From positions 1-64,000 of the forward strand of contig CAYNNP010000003.1 of NCBI GenBank assembly GCA_964398215.1: DNA of 64,000 bases, written 5' to 3'. This stretch comes from CAYNNP01 sp964398215 (GTDB lineage Bacteria > Planctomycetota > Planctomycetia > Pirellulales > Pirellulaceae). The notes beneath the pieces were generated by a model, which had not been told where the DNA came from, ran no database searches, and worked only from the letters and a program-made list of their open reading frames with translations. Positions 16,667 to 25,798 of this stretch are shown here, piece after piece; position 1 is the first letter of the stretch, and the number at the start of each line of letters is the position of its first letter. The position numbers and the translations under genes are program-made.

Positions 16667-17710
16667 CTATTTTTTAAGTTCCGGTAGCGGCGTTGTGGGT
16701 TTGGGCTTGGGTTGCCAGATGTCTTCGATTTCTTGAGAGCCCGCGTCGTGCCGGAGCAGGAGATACACGCCGCCGACTAATGCCCAAAACATCGTTAGCA
16801 TCATCACGACAGGGTAGAACTGCAACATTTCAGCAACGCGATGCGCTGTCGCGTTTGCGCCGATGAATCCCAGAAATGATGTGACCAATGCCGAAGCGAA
16901 TACCTGAATCCCTATGGCCAAACTAACAACGACCAACAGCAAGCCGGTGATCAAGAACAAGTACAGCAACATTTTGATTGGCCGCCGATACAAATATTCG
17001 TAGCCACGACTCAGACCATCCAATGAATCGGAGTCGCGTTCGTTGGACAATGCTGCCCAGCCAAGCGGTATTGCGAACAGCGATCCGAAGCCAAGGATTC
17101 CACATGGCAATGACAGGATCACCAAGAATAGAACGAGAACGGAATGCAAAACTGGAACCTCGGCGACAAAGTCAACAAAGAATCCGATCGCGGCCACCAT
17201 CAGCGCAAATAGCAACGCACAGATCAGTGGCACTGCGGCGACAAGCCAAGCGGTAGGCGCGATTCGAATTGAGCGACGACCAGCCATCGAGAGCGACGCC
17301 ATCTCGCGACCAGCTGTCAAAAGCGCACCTTGACGGGTCAAGAACAAGATGCAAGGCAGGCAACAAACAAGCGCCCAAACGATCGCCATGACCAGATTGC
17401 CGAGCGTGCCAGGTAGCTGCAATGGTTCAAGCAAGCTGGCCAGTGACATGACACTCGGATATTGATGTACCGGATGTTCATTGATTGCATCGACGTTTGG
17501 GATGAACCAACGTGAATGCACGGACCACCAGATTGCGAAAGTGATCGTGGTCAGGCCAACCATGATCGGCGACGCGGCGGCGCGAAGGGTTCGGCCGAGA
17601 CGTAACCACGGAAATAGATCAACCCACTCTCGCGTGCGTTCAAGCAATCCTCGTTCCGGATCGTAGCCAGAGTGTTGGTCGGGAGAATCCGATGAGTCGC
17701 TATCCGGCAT
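16667..17710 (-). CDS. Multi-pass membrane protein, unknown function
   Basis: Integral membrane protein of 347 residues. A hydrophilic N-terminus of about 30 residues is followed by about six helices, including VGLTTITFAIWWSV, VMAIVWALVCCLPCILFL, ICALLFALMVAAIGFFV, LVLFLVILSLPCGILGF, LLYLFLITGLLLVVVSL and VVMMLTMFWALVGGVYLL. The tail is proline- and lysine-rich. I recognise no family motif; planctomycete genomes carry similar proteins of unknown function. It follows the propeller/CBM9-like gene by 64 bases on the same strand, so fluC, that gene and this one may be one transcript. Confidence 0.7.
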   Translation of the reverse strand: MPDSDSSDSPDQHSGYDPERGLLERTREWVDLFPWLRLGRTLRAAASPIMVGLTTITFAIWWSVHSRWFIPNVDAINEHPVHQYPSVMSLASLLEPLQLPGTLGNLVMAIVWALVCCLPCILFLTRQGALLTAGREMASLSMAGRRSIRIAPTAWLVAAVPLICALLFALMVAAIGFFVDFVAEVPVLHSVLVLFLVILSLPCGILGFGSLFAIPLGWAALSNERDSDSLDGLSRGYEYLYRRPIKMLLYLFLITGLLLVVVSLAIGIQVFASALVTSFLGFIGANATAHRVAEMLQFYPVVMMLTMFWALVGGVYLLLRHDAGSQEIEDIWQPKPKPTTPLPELKK

Positions 17711-17774
17711 GTTTCTGATGAGAGTTCTGTAGTTGGGAATGAAGCTGAATCGTCATCAGCCTGCCGATAGGATT

Positions 17775-20390
17775 CTATTGGTTGACCGTGCCAACAAAGC
17801 GTACACGTTTCCAGTCGTTGGGGTTGGGCATGCATACGGGTGGCGATCGTTGACCGGCAGGAATGATGTTGATCCGAATGAACCAACTTTCGCCTTCCAT
17901 AATCGGCAAACTAGCGAGATCGCGCCGGGCAATCGCGACTTCACTATCGATGCTGCCCTGAGTCGCCTGAGAAGCAACATACCAAGTTGGTTGCCACTCG
18001 GGTTGCGAATCGATGGAGTCGTGAGTTCGGCCGTCAGCTGTGAACGTGAGTTGATAGGACGTAAAGAGGTCTCGATCGGTATCGATGCTTAGCTCGATGC
18101 GGTCACACTGCGTCAAGTCTTTATCGCGTACCTTGGTCTGCTGAGCACCGTCTTGTGAGAGAGTCGTTAGTTGGTCGATCGGCGATCGAATTGCAAAATA
18201 GACATACTGATCATCAAACGCACATTGAACGGTCTTTGTGTTGCCAAGCAGTCGACTGTTCGATCGCCAGCAAGCATCGGACAGTTGACCATCTAGTCGA
18301 GGTCGGGTGCTCGTTTGCTTGGCGTTGATCAACCTTGGGCCGATAGGTTTCAGCAACCCCACCCAATCACCGTTTGAAGAGCTAAGCAGTCTTTTCAAGT
18401 TGCCGTTATTTTGACCAGCCACTTGCAGTTCACCATCACTGGCTTGGCGTTTTCGTGCATCCGCTGCAAGCAGGTGCGCGGGATGAAACTCCCACACCAA
18501 GTCGATTTCGTTTCGAGCACGAGACCCTCTTCGCGTGTTCAGGACAACATTCGAAGGCTTGGTCTGAGGGACAAAGATGGGCACGTTCGCACTGGCTTGT
18601 CGGACTTGCGAATCCGATTGAAACGGAGAGATTGGCACCGATTCGACGGCTACGTTTTGCGTTTCGCTTGGGTTTGACCAAGTGCCCAGTGTTGGACGTA
18701 AACGCCGCCATTCGTCGCTGTTTTGGATCGCTGCCAATCGAACATTGGCGTATTGCGAGTGGCCAGTGTTTGGAAAACGATCGATGATCTCAGTCAAAAT
18801 GGTTTCGCGAAAACCGGCGACGTCAAACACTGGTTGCTCGTTGGATATCAGTGCTTGATAGACCGTCCATGCCAATCGACTCCGGTCGGCCGCGGCGGCT
18901 TGATTGAGCAGAGTGCCAATGTTTTTGCGGAAACTGTCTTGATCGGAACTGTTCTCGAACAATAGCGATACTCTTTGGTCAAGCCGCAAACGGGCTTGTG
19001 CAATCTGCAGTTGTCGCCGAGAGGCGCCCTCGATCTTTGCTGACACCAATTGGCTGTTGCTAAGCGAAATTCCAGAAGTGATTGAGTCGCTGCGCAATCG
19101 ACTGTTAGAAGAATCGTAGTGTGATTTGATCGCGATCGTACCGGGCGACCGGTCGTGCGGTGCCAGCATACTGAACGCGTCTTTCCAGAGGTCACTGACC
19201 AGCATGCCTAGACGTGGCAGCATGGCACTGTGATGCAGTATTGTGTCGCCGCGTCCAGAAAACGAATACGAACAGACGCGCTGCGCTCCGGCCGACACAG
19301 CGGCTTGAGTGAACGCGCGGCGGGTGTCAGCGTCCAGATTTGAATCTAGGACAATGACGCGAGGGCGATGAAGCGACATCCAAGTTTTTGCGACATCGTT
19401 GATATTGCTGCTGGCCGATTGGATTGCATCCACCGACGAGACACCCATTGTTGTAGCGACTTGGCGAATCAAGTCGCTGTTGTCGAATGTGGAATCGGCC
19501 GAACGCCATTCACTGGGTTGGTCAAGCAGAAGGCTGATTCGGTTTTTGTTCTCAAGTGCTTCGCGCGCCAACAGCGGCCAAGCGACGTTTTGGCCATTAG
19601 CGACCATGACAATGCTGGGCGATCGATCCTTGCCACGATGCACGACAAAGGGTTGGCCTGAGGCCGGGCGGTGAATGATCACTCCATGATCGCCGACTGC
19701 CCAAACGGATTGGTTTGCGCCGTGAAAGACATCGCGAATCACGACCGAAATATCAACAAGGTTAAGCCAGGCTGCTTTTTGTGCTGGTGTTGGTTCGGGA
19801 CGAATAGACGGCGTTTCATGCGAAGCCGCCCATGTGCGCCCACGATCACGACTTTCAAAGACAACTGCCAGCGAAGCATTCGACCAATCACCACTGGCAA
19901 CGATCGTTCCATCTTCGATCACTCTGACATGCCGCAGCCGAGGAAGTTCGACGTCGTCGGCGCGATACCACGATCGCCCACCATCCTTTGTGATCACAAC
20001 GCAGCCGCGGCTGACATTGGTGATCGGATCGTAGGCACCACCAACAGCAAGAGCATGGCGATCATCCAACCAAGTCACGTCGTCCAGTTGGCAATCCACA
20101 CTGCTTTCGACGACCGTCCATTCGCCTACCTCTGGGGCCAACCGCAAGATTGTTCCATTGGCACCAACGGCCAGTACAGTTTCGCGTTCGGCGGCGACGC
20201 CAAACAAAGCGGCATCGCCGCGCAGTTGTTGGCTGTGTGAATAGTCTGGCGGTTGGTAGAACGGCTGCGCCCAAACATTGGACTTGATCAAAACGGCAAC
20301 CATTAGGACTGCGATCAGCCTGAGGGTGCGCGCGAGTTGATTTGAGTTTGTCGTTTTAATTTCGATCGATATGCTCACGTCGCCATCCAT
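17775..20390 (-). CDS. Exported BNR/Ycf48-like propeller protein with C-terminal CBM9-like domain
   Basis: Exported protein of 871 residues. A hydrophilic lead of 24 residues precedes a signal-peptide core (LIAVLMVAVLIKSNVWAQ). Residues about 50-260 carry BNR/Ycf48-type repeats: ITKDGGRSWYRAD, ESRDRGRTWAAS and VWAVGDHGVIIHRP. The centre (about 270-680) is unassigned. From about 693 to the end, RLDGQLSDACWR and CAFDDQYVYFAIRSP, followed by ELSIDTDRDLFTSYQLT, resemble the CBM9-like domain that binds sugars or heme in other proteins. Its ATG at 20388-20390 lies 16 bases inside the end of fluC, so translation is probably coupled. Confidence 0.7.
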   Translation of the reverse strand: MDGDVSISIEIKTTNSNQLARTLRLIAVLMVAVLIKSNVWAQPFYQPPDYSHSQQLRGDAALFGVAAERETVLAVGANGTILRLAPEVGEWTVVESSVDCQLDDVTWLDDRHALAVGGAYDPITNVSRGCVVITKDGGRSWYRADDVELPRLRHVRVIEDGTIVASGDWSNASLAVVFESRDRGRTWAASHETPSIRPEPTPAQKAAWLNLVDISVVIRDVFHGANQSVWAVGDHGVIIHRPASGQPFVVHRGKDRSPSIVMVANGQNVAWPLLAREALENKNRISLLLDQPSEWRSADSTFDNSDLIRQVATTMGVSSVDAIQSASSNINDVAKTWMSLHRPRVIVLDSNLDADTRRAFTQAAVSAGAQRVCSYSFSGRGDTILHHSAMLPRLGMLVSDLWKDAFSMLAPHDRSPGTIAIKSHYDSSNSRLRSDSITSGISLSNSQLVSAKIEGASRRQLQIAQARLRLDQRVSLLFENSSDQDSFRKNIGTLLNQAAAADRSRLAWTVYQALISNEQPVFDVAGFRETILTEIIDRFPNTGHSQYANVRLAAIQNSDEWRRLRPTLGTWSNPSETQNVAVESVPISPFQSDSQVRQASANVPIFVPQTKPSNVVLNTRRGSRARNEIDLVWEFHPAHLLAADARKRQASDGELQVAGQNNGNLKRLLSSSNGDWVGLLKPIGPRLINAKQTSTRPRLDGQLSDACWRSNSRLLGNTKTVQCAFDDQYVYFAIRSPIDQLTTLSQDGAQQTKVRDKDLTQCDRIELSIDTDRDLFTSYQLTFTADGRTHDSIDSQPEWQPTWYVASQATQGSIDSEVAIARRDLASLPIMEGESWFIRINIIPAGQRSPPVCMPNPNDWKRVRFVGTVNQ

Positions 20391-20767
20391 GACTTCATTG
20401 CCCCACTCGCAATCATCAACACTGTCCAGCCAATCAATAGGTTTGCAGCCAAGTACAAGCCAGTCGCCGCCCAGCGACCGTCGGTCGCCAAGCCAGAGGA
20501 TTCAGCAGCAAAGGTTGAAAACGTCGTTAGACCGCCAAGGAAACCTACTCGGATCGCCAGCGACAACCGTTCGTTTATCATGCCATCGAACTCAACGTAA
20601 ACTGCTAACGCGCCGATTGCGGCGCAGCCAAGAACGTTGGCGATCGTTGTACCCAGCAGCGAAGATCCACCCGGGACCGCTGCCGATCCGAGTGTGATCA
20701 AGTATCTCGATACTGATCCAAGTGCTCCGCCGGCCGCAACCGCGAGCATGTTGAGCCAAGTTGTCAT
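20375..20767 (-). CDS. fluC: Fluoride exporter
   Basis: Four-helix dual-topology fluoride channel of the CrcB/Fluc family, 130 residues, which exports F- from the cytoplasm. Family motifs: GGALGSVSRY near residue 13, GTTIANVLGC with the conserved Asn, and GFLGGLTTFSTF, the TTFSTF fluoride-path motif, near residue 76. Length is typical. I looked for the conserved fluoride riboswitch core upstream and did not see it. The gene is divergent from ilvB across 206 bases and overlaps the start of the downstream propeller gene by 16 bases. Confidence 0.95.
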   Translation of the reverse strand: MTTWLNMLAVAAGGALGSVSRYLITLGSAAVPGGSSLLGTTIANVLGCAAIGALAVYVEFDGMINERLSLAIRVGFLGGLTTFSTFAAESSGLATDGRWAATGLYLAANLLIGWTVLMIASGAMKSWMAT

Positions 20768-20973
20768 CCTGACAGCCCGATTGATTCAATGCTTGTTAAA
20801 GCTGTGATATTTCCGTTGTCTGATAGGTTCTAAGTTTCTGGTAGCCACGTAAACGTCAGTTTTTGGGGTGATCGGTGCCCACCCAAGTTTGGCTTGGACG
20901 TTGAAGTTACAAATCGGCTAACCTGAAGGCTAGGTTTTGTCCCAAATCCCTACTTTTTACCCCTCTTTGAAGC

Positions 20974-22749
20974 ATGAGTACTACAAGCGCGTCCAGTGAA
21001 GCCAAGACAATGACCGGTGCAGATATTTTGGTCAAATCTTTGGTCGACCACGGCGTGGAAGTGCTTTTCGCGTATCCGGGCGGATGCAGCATGCCAATGC
21101 ACCAAGCCCTGACTCGCTATGGAGATTCCATTCGGACGATCTTGCCCAGGCACGAACAGGGTGGCGGCTTGGCGGCTCAGGGTTACGCACGAGCGACCGG
21201 CAAAGTTGGTGTTGCTATGGCGACCAGTGGTCCAGGCGCGACAAATTTGGTCACCGCAATTGCTGACGCCAAACTTGATAGCGTGCCGATGATTTGCATT
21301 ACCGGGCAAGTCCCCACCAAAGCCATTGGCAGCGATGCGTTTCAAGAAACTCCGATGGTCGAAGTTTGCCGTGGGATTACCAAACATCACTACTTGGTGA
21401 CGGATATCTCCGACCTACCGCGGATCATGAAAGAGGCTTTTCATGTTGCAGTTTCAGGTCGCCCTGGTCCCGTTTTGATCGACATGCCCAAAGACGTCCA
21501 GTTGGGCGACTTGGTTCAAATCGATATGGACCCACCAATGAACCTGCCAGGCTACGAAGCCGTCACGCCAGCAGTTCCCAATGAAACGGTTCGCCAGATT
21601 GCGGCTGCGATCAAGCGGGCGCGGCGTCCAGTGATCTATGCCGGCGGCGGTATCATTTTGGGCGGAGCGAGCGAAGAGCTACGTGAGTTTGTCAGCAAGT
21701 CTGGCATCCCAATCGTGACGACGATCATGGGGATTGGGGCGATCGAGCCTGAGAACGAACACAGTTTGGATTGGCTGGGCATGCATGGTGCAGCGTATGC
21801 TAACTATGCAGTCCGTGACTGCGATTTGCTGATCGGCCTAGGTGTTCGCTTTGATGATCGTGTAACGGGTAAGGTCGAAAAATTTGCTAAAGACGCCAAG
21901 ATTATTCACGTCGATATCGATGCTTCTGAACTGAACAAGAACAAGGAAGCTCATATTCCTGTTCGCGGTGACGTAAAACCATTCTTGACCGAACTGAACA
22001 AGATCATTCAGAAACCGGACATTAGCGAATGGCAAAAACACTGTACGGAATTAAAGGCCAAATACCCACTGACGTACGACAAGGACTTTGACGGGATCTT
22101 GCAACAACATGCCGTCAAGGTTTTGAGCGACATCACATCAGAGATGAATACCTACATCACTGTTGGAGTTGGTCAGCACCAGATGTGGGCCGCCCAGTTC
22201 TACAAATTCCGCAAACCGCGGACTTGGCACAGCAGTAGTGGATTGGGCACGATGGGCTTTGGCCTGCCAGCGGCGATGGGTGTGCAAGCGGCCGTTCCAG
22301 ATGCGTTGGTGATCGACATCGATGGTGATGGTAGTTTTCAAATGAACATCCAAGAACTAGCGACTTGCTTTTGCGAGCAGTTGCCAGTGAAAGTCTTCTT
22401 GCTGAACAATCAGCACTTGGGGATGGTCGTTCAATGGGAAGATCGATTCATGGAGCGAAACCGCGCCCATACGTATCTTGGCCCCATCAATCACAAAGAA
22501 GCGTCTGGCAAGAGTGACGTGGATCGTTTTGCCTACGCCGAAGACCGGTATCCCGATTTCGTGAAAATCGCAAAGGGCTACGGATGCGGTGGCGCCTCGA
22601 TCAAACAAAAATCGGACCTCGAAGGTGCGATTCGCGAAATGATTGAGTATCCCGGACCGTATGTTTTGGATGTCGAAGTGCCGTACCAAGAACACGTTTT
22701 GCCAATGATTCCAGGCGGCATGACCGTGGACGATATGATTTTGGATTAA
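20974..22749 (+). CDS. ilvB: Acetolactate synthase large subunit
   Basis: Thiamine-diphosphate enzyme of 591 residues that condenses pyruvate (or pyruvate with 2-ketobutyrate) in branched-chain amino-acid synthesis. The N-terminal domain has VLFAYPGG and the catalytic Glu61 in LPRHEQGGG. The central domain includes [13 protein letters not shown]. The C-terminal ThDP/Mg motif runs from [12 protein letters not shown] to LNNQHLGMV. The C-terminal [11 protein letters not shown] is typical of the biosynthetic enzyme. No regulatory subunit (ilvN) follows; the next gene is a purine nucleoside phosphorylase. The preceding 206 bases have no recognisable T-box or leader peptide. Confidence 0.96.
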   Translation: MSTTSASSEAKTMTGADILVKSLVDHGVEVLFAYPGGCSMPMHQALTRYGDSIRTILPRHEQGGGLAAQGYARATGKVGVAMATSGPGATNLVTAIADAKLDSVPMICITGQVPTKAIGSDAFQETPMVEVCRGITKHHYLVTDISDLPRIMKEAFHVAVSGRPGPVLIDMPKDVQLGDLVQIDMDPPMNLPGYEAVTPAVPNETVRQIAAAIKRARRPVIYAGGGIILGGASEELREFVSKSGIPIVTTIMGIGAIEPENEHSLDWLGMHGAAYANYAVRDCDLLIGLGVRFDDRVTGKVEKFAKDAKIIHVDIDASELNKNKEAHIPVRGDVKPFLTELNKIIQKPDISEWQKHCTELKAKYPLTYDKDFDGILQQHAVKVLSDITSEMNTYITVGVGQHQMWAAQFYKFRKPRTWHSSSGLGTMGFGLPAAMGVQAAVPDALVIDIDGDGSFQMNIQELATCFCEQLPVKVFLLNNQHLGMVVQWEDRFMERNRAHTYLGPINHKEASGKSDVDRFAYAEDRYPDFVKIAKGYGCGGASIKQKSDLEGAIREMIEYPGPYVLDVEVPYQEHVLPMIPGGMTVDDMILD

Positions 22750-22797
22750 CCTTTTGGCGGCGGCTTGAACATCACTTTCAATTCTATCTGTCATTGA

Positions 22798-23682
22798 ATG
22801 GGCGAAAGCCCTTGTACCATGTCAACATCGTTGCCAAGCACGAACCAGCATCGCATCGCGCACCGTGACGAATTATGTCAACAAGCGGTGGAAGCAATTC
22901 ATGGCAAATCGAATTTGCAACCTGTCTTGGCGATCATCCTAGGCAGTGGGCTGGGCGGGCTGGCGACCAAGATCAACAACTCGGTCGAAATCGATTATGA
23001 ACAGATTCCAGGATTTGCTCGCAGCACCGCGGGTGGTCATCGTGGTCGACTGATCATCGGGACACTTGAAGACCGCCCTGTTGTTGCGATGGCGGGCCGA
23101 TTTCATCGCTACGAGGGCTGGACGAGTGACCAAACCGCTTTTCCAGTTTTTGTCATGAATCGACTTGGTGCTGATGCATTGGTTGTCAGCAACGCGGCTG
23201 GTGGAGTCAATCCAAAACTATCAGTTGGCGATCTGGTAATCATCCGAGATCACATCAACATGATGAGCGGATTGTCGATTCCGATCACACAGCCATGGGA
23301 TCTTTCCCCACTGCGAACGGAGCGAACCGGTGGGGTCTATGACGCGAAATTAGCTGCCTTTGCCGAACGGGTGGCCATCGAGAATCAGTTCACGGCGACT
23401 GCTGGCACTTACTTGGCCACTTTTGGGCCGACGTATGAAACCCGTGCCGAATACCGGATGATGCGAAAAATCGGTGCCGATGTGGCCGGCATGAGCACCG
23501 TTCCCGAGGTTTTGGCGGCTTCTGCAATCGGAATGAAGGTGCTTGGTTTGTCGATGGTGACGAATGTGGCAAATCCTGATCGGCCTATTGAGGCGAATCA
23601 TGATGAAGTCTTGGAAGCAGGGCGGGCCGCGGCAGTTAAGATGGAGACGATCGTCAGGGCCGTCCTGAGCGGCTATTTATAA
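22798..23682 (+). CDS. Purine nucleoside phosphorylase
   Basis: Cytoplasmic enzyme of the trimeric (class II) PNP family, 294 residues, which splits purine nucleosides with phosphate in salvage. Motifs: ILGSGLGGLA (phosphate loop), GHRGRLIIG, RFHRYEGW, VSNAAGGVNPKLSVGD, GPTYETRAEYRM with the base-site Glu, MSTVPEV and TNVANPD followed by NHDEVLEAG. The ATG at 22798 is the first in frame. A second at 22819 is about equally likely, because neither has a clear ribosome-binding site and the first seven residues are not conserved. It starts 48 bases after ilvB, possibly in the same transcript. Confidence 0.93.
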   Translation: MGESPCTMSTSLPSTNQHRIAHRDELCQQAVEAIHGKSNLQPVLAIILGSGLGGLATKINNSVEIDYEQIPGFARSTAGGHRGRLIIGTLEDRPVVAMAGRFHRYEGWTSDQTAFPVFVMNRLGADALVVSNAAGGVNPKLSVGDLVIIRDHINMMSGLSIPITQPWDLSPLRTERTGGVYDAKLAAFAERVAIENQFTATAGTYLATFGPTYETRAEYRMMRKIGADVAGMSTVPEVLAASAIGMKVLGLSMVTNVANPDRPIEANHDEVLEAGRAAAVKMETIVRAVLSGYL

Positions 23683-23706
23683 TATAAACCAATTTGCCCA
23701 CAGCGC

Positions 23707-24474
23707 ATGTCTGAACGCGAACTCGAACCGACGCCTGAATTTGCATCCGCAAACAAGGATGCCGATGCGGAATTTCGCTTCGACATGTCCGCACTTTCGC
23801 ACCAAGAACTTTACGCGGCCATTCATGGTGTCCAGCCTAGCGATGACAGGGAAAAGTTCATTGCGATTGATATCGACGGCGTTGATGGGCAAGAGTCCGC
23901 ACTGATGCGATTGAATCACCCCGTTCGACTACAGATGACAGGTGACTTGGGCGATTATCCATTCGCTTTCAACTCACAAGCCGACATTCGTCTGACGGGA
24001 AGTGTTGGACATGGCGCCGGCGAAGGCATGTCCAGTGGCGCGATCCGTATTCGTGGTGATGCCGGAGTAGGCGCGGGTGTTGGTATGACGGGTGGAACCT
24101 TGGCAATCTACGGCTCTGCTGGCGACCGGTGTGGCGCAGGAATGCGTGGCGGCGGAATTTTTGTGCGCGGTGATGTAGGCGACGAAACTGGTATCGGGGC
24201 GCTTGGTGGGATGATAGTGATCGGTGGAAACGCTGGCGAAAAGCTTGGCGATGCGATGAACAACGTCACTGTCTTTATTCGTGGGAAAGCCAAGAGTTTG
24301 TCCGAAGGTGTTGTTGAAGCGCCACTACGAAAACGTGAAGAATTGCGGTTGGGATTGCTGTTGATCAATGCTTCGATTCGTGGTGATGCAAAAGAGTTTC
24401 GCCGTATCGTTCCCGACGTAGTCAATGAGCTTGAACAGTCGCAACGTGGCCTTATTAATCCGAATTGGCGATGA
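23707..24474 (+). CDS. GXGXG-domain protein (glutamate-synthase alpha C-terminal-like)
   Basis: Soluble protein of 255 residues made mainly of a right-handed beta-helix of the GXGXG type. Repeats of about 19 residues run from about 97 to 185: GHGAGEGMSSGAIRIRGDAG, VGAGVGMTGGTLAIYGSAG, DRCGAGMRGGGIFVRGDVG and so on. This domain forms the C-terminal part of glutamate synthase alpha, a separate subunit in archaeal-type and N-methylglutamate synthases, and is also FwdC/FhcC. The tail (VEAPLRKREELRLGLLL, then FRRIVPD) fits the glutamate-synthase group better than FhcC. Its TGA overlaps the next ATG as ATGA, so it is translationally coupled to its presumed partner. Confidence 0.82.
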   Translation: MSERELEPTPEFASANKDADAEFRFDMSALSHQELYAAIHGVQPSDDREKFIAIDIDGVDGQESALMRLNHPVRLQMTGDLGDYPFAFNSQADIRLTGSVGHGAGEGMSSGAIRIRGDAGVGAGVGMTGGTLAIYGSAGDRCGAGMRGGGIFVRGDVGDETGIGALGGMIVIGGNAGEKLGDAMNNVTVFIRGKAKSLSEGVVEAPLRKREELRLGLLLINASIRGDAKEFRRIVPDVVNELEQSQRGLINPNWR

Positions 24475-25586
24475 GTGAGTTTGGCGAAGAACGATTGAAG
24501 CAGTTGTATTTGCTGCCACCATCGATGACGACGCCTTGGGCGGGCGTCGAAGGGATGACGGTACGGTCCAAGGTGCGTCGCAAAGGACAATCCAGTGTTC
24601 GATTGCAGTTGCCGCTTTTTTGGTTCGACCCTCATTGGTATCGATTACCAACACAAATTGCCGACGAACTGGCGGTTGCCGTAGCCGAATTGAACGTCGT
24701 TGTATCTGGTTTGAGAAGCGATTTGGCGGTGCCAAACAGCGAACCAATGATGCATCAGGATCAATCCGTTGATGATGAATCCAGCGAAAGTGAGGATGAA
24801 GATTCGTCCCCTCCAGAGCCAAGGTTCCTTCCGCGGATGGTGTCCTATCGACCAGAACGCTATGGGCTAACGCCAGCTGATTTTGACAATGCAAAAATTG
24901 TTGATGTGCGGTTGATGATGAGCCGTGATGCGTCAGGGCGCTTTGCGTATTCACCCGAGCAACTTGCCCGCTGGGAAGCAACTCCGGCAGACCAACCGCT
25001 GGCTGGTGGTGGCTGGGTCCCTGCGGCTTCTTTTCCGCCCGATGTGGCTTCCATTGACCATTTGAGTGTGAAGCTCAATCAGTTGCGGAAATTGTCTCCA
25101 GGTGCTGCCGTTTTCGTTTCCGTGGGACCGTATCGCTTGGGCGAGGAGATTCCAGCGTTGATTTCAAGTCAGCCCGATGGGTTGATCGTTCGAATGGATC
25201 AAGTCGACTTGGATGGATTGCAATTGGCCGCACTGACCAGGCGTGTTCGTTCCTTGATGAACGAAGCGGGCGCCAAGCAGATGCCGCTGTGGGTCGTGCC
25301 TGGCGAGATTTCAGCTGATGACGCCGTCAAACTCGTTGCCCTGGGGGCTTCCGCGATCGGTGTCGACAATTGGTGCAACCAGCTGATCGATCAGTGCTTG
25401 CCAGCACAGGGCAGCTACGGATATTCACGCCCTCCAATTGAGCAATATGTGTCCGAAGCATTGGAGGATCGGATCGAGCGGTTTTCTGGCCTGTACTTGT
25501 CATTGCAGCGCGTGAAACGCAAGGAACGCCTAGGTAGCTTTCGCATGACGTGGGCAAAAACCTTGGGCGTCAAGCCGCTCCAGTAA
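24471..25586 (+). CDS. Divergent glutamate-synthase barrel-like protein
   Basis: Protein of 371 residues, coupled to the GXGXG gene by an ATGA overlap. Residues about 170-330 read as the FMN-barrel half of glutamate synthase: SIDHLSVKLNQLRKLSPGAAVFVSVGP, DGLIVRMDQVD and a late VKLVALGASAIGVDNW strand-loop. The site where the family carries its 3Fe-4S cysteines (CHTNTCPxG) is here CNQLIDQCLPAQG, with only two of the three. An acidic linker of about 20 residues lies near residue 100. No glutaminase domain or gene is nearby. A degenerate or repurposed enzyme is inferred; the family match is mine and not computed. Confidence 0.6.
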   Translation: MSEFGEERLKQLYLLPPSMTTPWAGVEGMTVRSKVRRKGQSSVRLQLPLFWFDPHWYRLPTQIADELAVAVAELNVVVSGLRSDLAVPNSEPMMHQDQSVDDESSESEDEDSSPPEPRFLPRMVSYRPERYGLTPADFDNAKIVDVRLMMSRDASGRFAYSPEQLARWEATPADQPLAGGGWVPAASFPPDVASIDHLSVKLNQLRKLSPGAAVFVSVGPYRLGEEIPALISSQPDGLIVRMDQVDLDGLQLAALTRRVRSLMNEAGAKQMPLWVVPGEISADDAVKLVALGASAIGVDNWCNQLIDQCLPAQGSYGYSRPPIEQYVSEALEDRIERFSGLYLSLQRVKRKERLGSFRMTWAKTLGVKPLQ

Positions 25587-25798
25587 GCCATCAGCGCAGC
25601 TTTGCAAACTGAGCAAGAATGGCAATCCCGCGCAAGCCGTGCGTCGCCACTTTGGGCAAGCCATTTCTATCGCTACAACCCTTACAACTGTGCCGAATTT
25701 TGGGCAGCATTCAAGGGCAACTGGATTCGGGAGTAAAACCACGGCGCCCCGTCCTATTGGTGTACAAGAGTTAGTGAGAAGTAACTTTAGGCATAGAT

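Noticed and set aside
20768..20973. Fluoride riboswitch upstream of fluC or a leader upstream of ilvB
   Set aside because: The conserved fluoride-riboswitch core is not visible on the minus strand. The only hairpin near ilvB (AACCT/AGGTT at 20920-20936) is too short and lacks a T-run.
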